From Siphonodentalium dalli (lineage: Eukaryota > Mollusca > Scaphopoda > Gadilida > Siphonodentaliidae), in contig CP136064.1 in the NCBI GenBank assembly GCA_032622095.1, positions 274,499,614-274,563,613 of the forward strand: a stretch of 64,000 bases of DNA, read 5' to 3'. The translations under genes and the position numbers were made by a program. The first letter of the stretch is position 1; each line of letters begins with the position of its first letter. The notes below the pieces were generated by a model. It was not told the DNA's origin, made no database searches, and saw nothing but the letters and a program-made list of their open reading frames with translations. Shown here one piece after another: positions 1 through 11,700 of this stretch.

Positions 1-745
1 AACAATACAAACCTATTACGCCAACAACGTCACCGGCGACGTCAACTTTAACAAAAAATATCTTCTCTAAATTATGGGGTAAAGTCTACATTAAGCACAT
101 GTTTGTTCAATTAAATACAACAATATCGATCTAAATGTTAGTATGTTACAAGCTGCAATCTTCAGAGTGTGCAATAAACATAGAAAAATACAGTTATGTG
201 AACATGTTAACGTTATTGCACTCGTTTGTCGTGCCGCGAGGTAAAACTTGAACCTCTGGTTCTCGTTTTACCATCGCGTCACAACAAACTCGTGCAATAA
301 CGTTAACCAGTTCACACACTTGTGTCGTTCTATCTATTTATTGCACACCCAATGGCTTATTTGTGCGAAATACAGCAAAATACAGAAGAATTGAAACGTT
401 CAATATAAAAATGTGTATTGTTCTTGAACAATACAAACCTATTACGTCAACAACGTCACTGGCGATGTCAACTTTAACAGAAAAAGTCTTCGCTAAATTA
501 TGTTTGTTCAATTAAATACATCAATATCGACCTCAATGTTAGTATGTTACAAGCTGCAATCTTCAGAGTGTGCAATAAACATAGAACGACACAAGTGTGT
601 GAACTGGTTAACGTTATTGCACGAGTTTGTTGTGGAACGATGGTAAAATGAGAACCGGATGTTCGAGTTTTACCTCGCGGCACGACAAACGTTATCATTA
701 GTCGTGTTGTACCGATCGGATATTTATTGTTTGTTCTTTGTTGCC
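1..745. repeat. Tandem pair of hairpin-containing repeats (period 426)
   Basis: Positions 1-185 recur at 427-583 with few changes. The first unit contains a long inverted repeat at 168-347 (arms beginning TGTGCAATAAACATAGAA, ending TTATTGCACA). The second unit repeats the left arm and loses part of the right. Likely a fold-back MITE. It occupies the place where the MHC-A promoter might be expected. Confidence 0.7.
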
Positions 746-756
746 GTTGCTGATTT

Positions 757-1003
757 AACCCTTTAATACTGAATGGATTCTCCCGTTCAGTTATAAAAGT
801 CTTATATTGGAATGGTATATTCATCATTTGGAGTGATAATGGGGAAATGAAAGCAAACGACAGACATATGGAAATATAATACAGGTGCAGAAATATTTCT
901 TTCCTTTGGTGGGAAATGTTCATACAATAAGATCAACAAACGAAATTATTATATGAACATACCACAAGGAAACTACTCGTGAATGAGTATTTAGTATAGA
1001 AAG
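757..1003 (+). repeat. Dispersed repeat family 1, copy a
   Basis: Starts AACCCTTTAATACTGAATGG and ends GAGTATTTAGTATAGAAA. Related copies are at about 1655-1870 (reverse), 21150-21325, 24285-24440, 29598-29797, 37220-37949 (split), 40068-40262 and 56780-56980 (reverse). Shared motifs are CATTCAGTTATAAAAGTATA, TATTATTCATTTGGAGGGG and ATGAGTATTTAGTATA. Probably a non-autonomous transposon. Confidence 0.65.
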
Positions 1004-1654
1004 AGCAATTCATCGCGTAATCGTTGCAAATGAAAATAAATTAGTTGTCGCAACAAAACGCTGAAATTGGAGAAAGTGTGGCTAAGAATGAATTATTTTA
1101 AATTTCGCAATGGGGCTCAATAATAAAATAGGTAGACAATTAATCGAAACACCTACCTGTATCATATTTATGGAGACACGGACTCAGTATGGATGTTTAG
1201 TGCTACATATACTTTATATGAGGGTGTTATCCCTCTTTATGTACCCCTCCATTTGCATGTGATCCCCTGGATTCGTGTCCCTCCCTGTTAACCGGGATTC
1301 AGGATTCAACAAAAAGGCTGGCACGCTGTGGCACACAGCTTTTATAGCACAAATGTGTGATTATTTCAAGCCCAAATGACATATTTTGATCTAATTCTGT
1401 CTAATACTTCTTGATTTGTTAAAGTTATGGATACTATACACTTCAGCAAATGTGTGAAAACTATGATATCAGTGTAACATTACTAATTATGTGATCCATA
1501 TTTTCTAAACTAAAATTCTTTTTTTTTCTTCTAGAAAGATAATTTTGATAAGTTATATATGTCTCCTTTTCATTTCGAGACATAACGAGTTCGTCTGAAA
1601 TGCATATATCAGTATTGTTCGTGTATTGATCGAGCTAGTTTGAACACTGTCTAT

Positions 1655-1870
1655 AATAAATTCATTGACGAGTAGTTCCTTTGTAAATGTTCAGAAAACA
1701 AGTTCAATTGTCGTTTTGTTGAACTTATTATCTGAACATTTTCCTCTAATAAATACTAAATAAGACTCCTTCTGTAATTATATTATGTGGTGTCTGCTTA
1801 TTTTTACTCAAACCCCTCCTGGTGAATAATAGACCATTCCAATCGATACTTTTATAACTGAATGACAGAA
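1655..1870 (-). repeat. Dispersed repeat family 1, copy b
   Basis: Reverse-oriented member upstream of MHC-A. The matching copy lies at 56780-56980 upstream of MHC-B, so this insertion predates the gene duplication. Confidence 0.55.
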
Positions 1871-2473
1871 TATATTTCGTATAGAAAGGGTGATAAATTA
1901 TAAGGCTTGCTCTGAACGCCGAAGAATGTGAGTTGCTTTGAAAGAACATTCCTCATTTGGACCACAATACCATGTATATATATATATTTTTTGTGTTGTA
2001 TAGAGACACTATAGAGACAATATAGGTTGATATACCGGTATGTAGACATTCTATACCAAGAACAGAAGTTAAGAAGTTTTTATCAATTTCCTAACTGGTG
2101 TCATTTGTTCATGCTGATGTCAAATAAACGCTCTTAACTGATACCATATCAGGAATATTCCTACAACGAACGCTCTTTATAGTTTTATGCTGAAGAAAAA
2201 TCCTGAGTGACTAGTGACCTGAATAAGTCTTTTAGTGCCATAGCCAGTCTGAATCAATGTATTTAACGTTTTATAGAATTATTCTGGTTATGAGAACCAA
2301 ACCGCTGCCCGGAATACACACGTGCGAAACCAGCGATCATTACAAAGTTGCTTTAAAGATAACACAATTGTTCTTTAAAAATCAAAGCTAACCTATCTGG
2401 GCACACCGATATCGTAATTTTAAGCATGAGCATATGAACTTGGATCATCTAAAAAAAATAATTCATATTTCAG

Positions 2474-2537
2474 CAGCCGCCATTTCTGATAGTCAACTTA
2501 TTTGGACGACGCCTGTATTCGTATACTGAATAGAATC
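2474..2537 (+). other. MHC: 5' UTR part of MHC-A exon carrying the ATG
   Basis: A pyrimidine-rich stretch ending TTTCAG precedes this segment. A matching TTTCAG and a very similar leader are at 57571-57638 in copy B. This suggests the ATG exon begins with about 64 nt of leader spliced to an upstream non-coding exon, as is common in muscle myosin genes. The acceptor could also be the CAG three bases downstream. Confidence 0.55.
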
Positions 2538-2729
2538 ATGTCTCAGAATTTCGCTAGCGACCCGGACTTCCAGTATCTGGCTGTGGACCGTAAGAAGCTA
2601 CTCGCTGAACAGAAACCATACGACGCCAAGAAAACCTGTTGGGTCCCGGACCAGAAGGAGGGGTTCATACGGGCGGATATAGGGAGCGACGGTGGTGCCA
2701 CGGTAACCGTGAAGACGGCCAAAAATGAG
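2538..2729 (+). CDS. MHC: MHC-A coding exon 1 (residues 1-64)
   Basis: Encodes the N-terminal SH3-like region, including [13 protein letters not shown] and CWVPD. Donor GTAAAC at 2730, phase 0. The following 1.8 kb intron holds an inverted-repeat element (2913-3093), a dispersed repeat (3775-3870) and a segment at 4299-4505 conserved with copy B. Confidence 0.96.
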
Positions 2730-5700
2730 GTAAACGATTATTGGTTTTAGATAATTTAGCAGAGAATGCCATGAATATCTACGTTGGATACGCTAATGTA
2801 GAGACCATATTCCGCATGTTTGAAACCTGGGAACATTTTGAAGTTCTGACGCGGAACTTAACATTGAAAAAAGTGATATATTTCTTTGTTAATATCGATT
2901 CTTCATAATGTATAGGTGAAGTTCACATACTCCCAGCTCGAGATTACATGATTTAGCTGACTTTTGTGAGACGATTTCGCGATAAACATACAATTGATTA
3001 CCCGATAAATATCATGCTTATAAGCGACTCAAAGCGAAATCGGCCCACAAGAGCTGCCTAAATAACACAATCTCGAGCTGGGACCTCACCTACTGTGATA
3101 TGTTGCATTAAATGGGGGACTGTACACTAAATCCGGCCATTTATGGGACCATCTCATTTTATACTCAACAGAATGCAATACATCAATGAATTCGAGCCAT
3201 GGATTAGTGCAAAGTACATTTATATATGCTCTATGAACGATACAATAAATGGTAATTATAATGAAAATGATTTTTTGACTGGAGTACCCCTTTAAAGAAA
3301 CGGGCGGCGTTTTTTTGTTTAAACATATTTTATTTGTTCATAAATTGATTTATGACAAAATAGATTTGGAGGACAACTGTTATAATCACTTAGAATACAT
3401 TCCTCTCAGCGGCGTTGGCGGTGGGTATGCTGTTTAACTATTCAGCTCCGTCAAAAACCGCTATAAACAGAAATAATAGTAAAATATAGACAAGCCACTT
3501 TGTTCTTATGCCAATCAGAAATATGGCTTAAACTGTATGTTATTGTCAAATGTTTTTTCTTTGTTATGCAAACAAAAGCAAATAACGTTACAGAACCTGG
3601 CTTTTAGATCCGGATATGGTAAACATAAAGAGCGTTCCTTGTTATTGTTTTCCTGATATGGAAATAATAAAGAGCATTTCTATCAAATGTGTGTGATTAA
3701 CCAATAGAATTGCGCTGTGTTAGGTAAACAGAAACAAAACTTCTGTAACACGAGCAGGCTCTTGTTTACGTACACCGTCGTTCGTCTTGACGACAATATA
3801 CTATTTACGCGTTGATTATGTTTGGCATATGAACAAAACTATATATATTTGAATATTCCTTCTGTTGATGGCGATTTGAACAAATGTGAATATTTCTGCC
3901 TTTAAGTAACATTAACTAAGAACTATAGTATCGTTATTATTTTTCAATGTAATAAAGTAACAAATTCAAAAATGTTTTGAATGGTTGGAGTATGATCTAT
4001 ACTGACGTATAGCCAGAGTAGATATTCATGACATGATCTATTATTTAGTGGACGTAGAGTGGATAAATGTCATCGGTATATACATGGAATACATTAGACA
4101 TATTACTTTATTACCGTACAAAGCATATAATAATTATAACGCAGCATGTGGACTATGTACTTTGACGTGGGCGAGGACAATCTATGTAAATGTAAAAAAA
4201 AAATCATCTACTTTAAAGAGTGTTTATGTTTTTGTTGTCGAATATCGGCAATATGATAAAGAATTTTTATTCTACACGTTTTAGTACCCATTTTTATTGT
4301 GTCACTCAAAATGCTTCATGTCGAATTTTCGCCACTATCCTGTGCTATGAATAAAGTTGACAGGAGTGAATTTCATTTTAACCAGCCGCTAACCCAGACA
4401 TTGGCAATGAACATTCGATGCCAAATCGAGAAGGTGGTCTTTAAATGTGCAACAACATACACCAATAACACTGTAAATAAGGGAAATTCCATGCACGCCA
4501 TACAGGTAAGTGATCAGTGTGTATAAAAGGATTAATAGATTATTCTCGCGTATTTCAGACGAAGACGATTAAGAAGGATGAGATACAGCAGATGAATCCG
4601 CCGAAATACGAACAGATCAGCGACATGGCGGACATGACGTATCTTAACGAAGCATGCGTACTCCACAACCTGAGAGCCCGGTACGAAAGCGGCTTTATTT
4701 ATGTGAGTACACTCTAAAACACGAGGGACAAACAACCCGACATGGCAGACATGAATTATCTGAACAAATCTGCTGTATAACCTCAGATCTCGCTAAACGA
4801 ACGGCTTTATGTGATTACACTGTAAAACATTTGCACATCAAGAGATTCACCATTTCAGCAGATCCATCCAAAGAAGTACAATTTAGAACTCAGCTGGTGG
4901 TAAACCACCTCCCTGAAAAGTAAAATTATCACTCTTCCGGTTATACACAACACTAATTTTGGGAGCCAAATATTGACCCCGCGTGGTGACAATTTATATC
5001 TATAATCACGAAACAAATCTACATTTGAGCCCGTTATAGTTGTGGCTTCATTTGTGCAAGTACAGAACATCATCCCGACATCCCGCTACACAAGACACTG
5101 TATTTATGTAAGCACATAATCTTGAAACATCTCTCCGTGAGCACGATACAACAGTTTTATTTGTGCAAGCAAAAAATATCTCATCAGCCCGACGCACCTG
5201 TTTTATGAGTCTCAGTCTATAGTCTTCCGTTGCCGGCGGTATAAATTTGTGTCTACATCCGTAAGTGCCTAATTCTGAAACGTCTCCCTTCAAAACTTGA
5301 CTATTTCAGAAAAAGAGCGGACCTTTTTCTTCACAGCATCGCTCTGTACTGCCGAAATCAAAGGAACCAACCAATATATAAACGTCATGGCATAGTTGCG
5401 ACTATACCCCAAGATATACTATACTCTCATCGGCCCTAATTTACGGTCTGTAAAATCGGCCCTAAAAATATATATATATATATATATTTTTTTAAATGTT
5501 TTTGGGTTGAATTTGTTTTGGGTATGCTTAAGCATGCTATAGCGAATTGAAAAACAAACTGGATAAAACCTTAGGGGCATGTTATAACTCAAAACTATCA
5601 CCAAGTATTCATAGTATTAATTTTGATGCCCATGAAAAACGTAAGATTCACTGGCATTAAACCTACAAATTACGTCTGTTAAAGAATATAAGAAAAGATT

Positions 5701-8700
5701 ATTAAAATTGTAATAAATAATAACAAATGATGAAAAATTGTTAGGCCAATGCATTCTCTTATATATGCGAGGCGACCTATGGTCGACTCGCATATATAAG
5801 AGAATGCATTGATCACAGGGTATATGGGTTGATACAAAAATCGGACCTGGCACTGAAAGGGTTAAATCATATACACAGTTACAAGAACTGTGAATAATCT
5901 CAATGCACATTAACAAATCAGTAATTATTGTTAAAGCGTCATTTTATATAACTGAAATTTGCAAGGGAAATAGGTATGGATTGTGCTCCGATTTTAAACA
6001 TCAAACAACTCAACCATTCAATAGATGTTCGTGAAATGCACAAAATCCCTTTCACTCGTATAAGTACAATAAATCATGCAACAAATATCCAGCTCATCGA
6101 AGGCAAGAGTTCTAGATAGTTCCGTACGTCTGATGCGACGGTTTATATACTAAGTTAGTGACGTGGCTTCATGGCACTGATGTAAAATCCAGATAGATAG
6201 ATAGATCATTTTTTAATGGCTAATAGATGCACACCAAGTAGACATGTCAGCAAACGCACATATACAAAAGAACAATACAGAGTGTGACATACATATAGTA
6301 TAGATATAAATATAACAGGAATGCAAGATAGTTAATTAACCCAGCTTAGTAATAACTACTAAATAAATACTCAAATAAAACATGATAATCAACCCGTGTT
6401 ATCACACCATCATCTCTCAACAGGGCTGTCATGTTTCTTAAGATAATAATGATACTAATAAGATAACAGGAGATACAAGTAAGACAATGAAAGTTAGATA
6501 TTGAGGAAGAGAGGTAGATAGAGAGGTAGAGGAGACACATACACGTGAATATGCTCCGTGTGACAAGTCATTCCATCGATTGCTACCAAGGTATGCACAG
6601 GAAAACAAGCCAAAGCTCACTTATTTCCACTGTGGTCAAGACAGAAGATATAAATCTACACATCACATGATGCATTTTATGTTACATACCTACTCTGGGT
6701 TGTTCTGTATCACTTTGAATCCATATTGAATATAGTTTATGTTGCAGACCTACTCTGAGCTGCTCTGTGTCCTCGTGAATCCACACAGAAGACTCCATAT
6801 CTACACATCACATTATACATTTTATGTTGTAGACCTACTCTGGGTTATTCTATATCGCCGTGAATCCAAACAGAATGTGCCCTATCTACACATCACATTA
6901 TACAGACCTACTCTGGTTTGTTCTGTATCACTTTGAATCCATACAGAATGCGCCATATATACACATCACTTTATACATCTTATGTTGCAGACCTACTCTG
7001 GTTTGTTGTATATCGCCATAAATCCGGACAGAAGTCTCCATATCTACACACCACATTATACATTTTATGTTGTAGACCTACTCTGGGTTGTTCTGCATCG
7101 CCATCAATTCGCACAGAAGGCTCTCTATCTACACATCACATTATACATTTTATGTTGCAGACCTACTCTGGGTTGTTCTGTATCGCCATCAATCCATACA
7201 GAAGGCTCCCTATCTACACCGGGAACATCATCGATAAATACCGAGGCAAGAGAAAGACAGAGATGCCACCCCATCTGTTCTCCGTCGCCGACAACGCCTT
7301 CCAGTTCATGTTGCAAGGTAATATTGACGAAGTGGGTTCAACATGTTGAACCTTTTGTAAATCGGGTCAACAGATGGCAATGTTTCGATTGGAATGGCAC
7401 ATTGGGATGTCACTCCACAATAAGATCAAGTTTGAAAAGAGATCCTGAGTTTGATCCAAGTCGAGGTTAGACCAGCGGCCACAATGTCTGGCACAGACTG
7501 TTATTGCGGTATCCGCCAACCAACTAGATAAGCCACGGTCTCTTGTCATCGCGTTAATATTGAAGCACAAGAACTCTTAACAGCTCGGTTTGCATTAATG
7601 TTTTTGAGTCCTCAATGCCAATGGTGCCAGAGGACCATATAACTTTTAGTAGAGACACTTTAAAGCTCATTCAATTTAATACACATGTATACTGGACTGT
7701 AACGGGCCTTTTGTCAGCTATATATGTGCAGTAATATAGAAATTGGTTTAACTTTTAAAACTAAATGTTTTATTTCAGATCGAGAGAACCAGTCTTGTTT
7801 GATCACGTGAGTAAACATGCAACTATATTGTTATTTTTAGATTAATTCTATAAAAGAACAACGCGACTCTTACAACACTAAATCGAAGTCTTCAATATAC
7901 CACATCAATGTGTAATTGATTGTCTGGTTGCTTCTGTGTTATCAATGTATGTGTGTATATTTTTAATAAATTGTTCTCTCCTATAATATGCTCACAAACC
8001 TATTGATTTCATGTGAGAAGTGGAATTTTAGGGTCAGAAATAGGAAAAAACATGACTAGTTTCCATGGGAACGGGGTCCATTTTCGGACCCTGTCAACGA
8101 CTCCCTGGCATGGTTAACCATTATTTACGAACCAGGCGTTCAAGTGTTTAGAAAAATATATCACGCTCACCAAAAGTGAAGATACATTTAATATAATAAT
8201 GTACTTGTATGTGTTATAAAAGTAATAGATGAAATTCACTGAAACAAAATATACTGACTCATTTCAATATCGCATGCAATCTATTGTCATAATGACTGAT
8301 TATTATTCCTGCATGTTTATCCTTCTTTCCCTTCAATTTCAGCGGAGAATCCGGTGCCGGAAAGACAGAAAACACAAAGAAAGTGATAATGTACTTTGCT
8401 CTGGTCGCCTCTTCTGGTGATCATAAGGACGACAAGAAGGTATGTGTACACTCCGCTAGCAGTGACGTGCATGGTATATGTTGGAACTTACAGCTAACCT
8501 AGGTTAAAATGTTATATACAATACGTTATTAATTACGTATAACATAAATATTATAGGACATTTACACAAGTAACGATACACAAGAACAATACTATAAGGA
8601 ATAATATATAAAATCAGTATGTACAAATAAGTATGTCATGTTAATGTACAATTATCTAGATAAAGGTATCAAAACATGTACACATGCAGATATCCGTCTG

Positions 8701-11700
8701 TTGGAAATTAAAGATAAACAAAGACTGAACTTCTATGATAGTTTGATTATACAATAAAAAACGGTGTGAGTATGTTGTGAGACGCAAGAAATTTTTAACA
8801 TAGGATTTCTCTGTATCTATGTCGCAAAACATCTTGAGTTTCTCATGTCATCATCTTCATTTTATATATAATCTGAGCAATTATTGAGACAACACAAACA
8901 ATGGATTTTAATACTAATGTCAATTGAGAGGTTGAAGATATTATTTAAGTTTTTGTCCCTTTCGGTACCAAGAACAGCTGGAATAATTAATAATTTCAGA
9001 CAAAGGTCCAATCACCAAATAGCTTATTGTCTTGGCTCTCAGGGAGGAGGTTTCATTTGTATCATAATGTTGAGTAAATTTTTAATTGCTAAATATAGCA
9101 TCATACCCCCTTATATTATAATGGAGAATAGAGCAGTCACAAATATCACAGCCAAATAAATACAAATGTTGATATACAACGTGGTCCACTCGAGCAGGGA
9201 GCAATCAACTGAATTAGGCCACATGGTTAATGATAATATTTATTACCTCCTTCTTGGGAGAGAATATTTATAAATTATTACACCATTATTTTCAAGTTTT
9301 GTGAACAATGAAGAGCAAGAGATTAACATCACACGTATAAGGACACGTACATACACACACTCTCTCCCTCCCCTCTCTCTCTCGATATACATATAACATG
9401 TCTATAAATATAATTTGTGAAAATATTATACTCTAGAAAAATATAAATATATAAAAGTGAGAAAAAAAAAAAAAAAAAAAATACATGTGAAGCAAAAACA
9501 AAGAACACGACAATAAATAAATAGAGAGTAAAAAAACAAATCCAAACAAACACGTGCACGATACAAAAAAGAATGGAAATAACAAATATGCATAAATGTC
9601 AAATGTACGTTGGATTCATAGAACAATTAATTTTATATATCGCACCCGTATGATCTTTCGGTGCTATGCAATTAATAATCTCACAAGCGTGGTGTACTAA
9701 AATATACTCGAGAAAAATATAAATAAATTAAAGTGAGGAAAACAAAATAAAAAAATGAATAATAATAATACATGTGAAGCAAAAACAAAGAACACGACAA
9801 TAAATAAATAAAGAGTAAAAAAACAAAAATCCATATAAAAACGTGCACGATACAAGAACGAAAGGAAATAACAGGGTTAAGAGATATGGTGGTCAGCTTT
9901 AACTTGATTACAAACCCATGACCCACAACTCATCTCATCCGATTTTTTCATTGACCTACAGGCATGACATGAACATTCACAAATATAGAACATTATTTAT
10001 GGGTAGTTCCCTTTCTTAAGGAAAATATAATTACATTTCATGAATCAAGAATAAATAAGTCTCCTCTCATGATCTTGAGATATGATATCATGGATATATG
10101 AACTGCACTTTTGAAGACAATATTTTTTACAGAAGTTCTTGGTACCTGAAAACAATCAAATTTTAAATATTTTTCATGCCATATATTGGCATAAAAGTAA
10201 AGTAAATGAGGTTATAATATCCAATGGGTCAATTGTTCTTAAATATGCTGACACAATAATCGCTCGTACCAAATTTCACAAAGAAATTCATGGCAGATTT
10301 TGAGACAATCCATTTTGAAATACCAGGACATTTTGGCAAAACGTGCATCTGACCATGAAACTGAGTGGGAATTATAGACCCGGTTTGTGTTAAACTGTAC
10401 ATTGTTTTCAGGGATCACTGGAGGATCAGATTGTGCAGGCTAACCCCGTACTGGAAGCATACGGTAACGCTAAAACCACAAGGAACAACAACTCCTCCCG
10501 ATTTGTAAGTCGATTTAATTTTGTTTAAAGAGGTTGGCCCCAACCTTATTTCCAATTCATATCAAGTTTAGTGTTGCATATTCAACATTAGAATGTTAGT
10601 AGCTTAATTTTGTCAAAATCCGTATTATGCGTCACTGGAAATTGATTTAATCCCGATGGTCGACCGGAAATTGGCCACACGGTGGTGCAATAATTGACTT
10701 AGTGATCATAAGGTGAATTTAAAATTAGTTTCCACAATTACATTACGTAATTTACGAGTACAGCATGACGTTATTTTCTCTTGATAAATTTCCGTGAACA
10801 CCCCATCATTTCGTAGCGATAGAGCATGCTATGTACATTTAATAATGCAAGCTACACATCAGAGTAGTTAGAAGAGGTTTAGTACCATTTGTTGAATATT
10901 TTTTCGCCCCCCACCCACTATAATTTCAAATGCTGGTTGTTCATTATCGCAAACATATTCCTCACTGCATTTCAATATATTAACAGATGATATTCTCATC
11001 GTTTTCAGGGTAAATTCGTCCGGATTCATTTCGGGCCTCAGGGGAAGATAGCTGGTGCTGACATTGAAACGTGTAAGTAACTCATCGATACTATAACTAC
11101 TATTTCGATTTACGTCTGATGAACAAATCGTTAATTATCGGAGCATCACGCAAGCGGATTGTTAACGTTATGTACCGTACTACGGCATCGCTTGTTGGAA
11201 CAACAAAGTAGTTCCGGTTTGTATTTCACTTGTGGTATGCAGCTAGTGTAGTATTCTATTGAATATATGTGTCCCACGCCAACGTGTGTCGAATAAAGAG
11301 TAATAATCTGCTCATATTGTTTCTCAGAAATCACAAGATGGTCACATTCTGTCTATATAGTATATATTATATCAAGTATATTATATGTAGTTATTCGTTT
11401 TTTTCTAATATACGTGTTGACAAAATTTTAATTGACAATAACAATGACGTTCTCATTGTCGTGCGATTCCTATAAGGACAAATTGACACCTAATAATAAA
11501 AGTCACCCAACAATGGACGACTAAAGTAAAACTAATATGCTGCTCCAAAAAAGAAATTCATAATTTTATTTTCACTTTTAGATTTGTTGGAGAAATCTCG
11601 AGTGGCGTACCAGCAATCGGCGGAGAGGAATTACCATATCTTCTACCAACTTCTGTCGAATGCTTTGCCCGATCTGTATGGTAAGTGGTGCTAGCCGTAT

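Noticed and set aside
4299-4526. Possible additional coding exon before exon 2
   Set aside because: Exon 1 joins exon 2 in frame with the normal myosin sequence, A/B differences in this segment are mostly non-synonymous, and B has CATACAT/GTAAGT in place of CATACAG/GTAAGT. Kept only as a conserved non-coding candidate.
6346-6620. Minus-strand short frames with many serines and leucines
   Set aside because: Low-complexity AT-rich intron sequence, no counterpart conserved in MHC-B.
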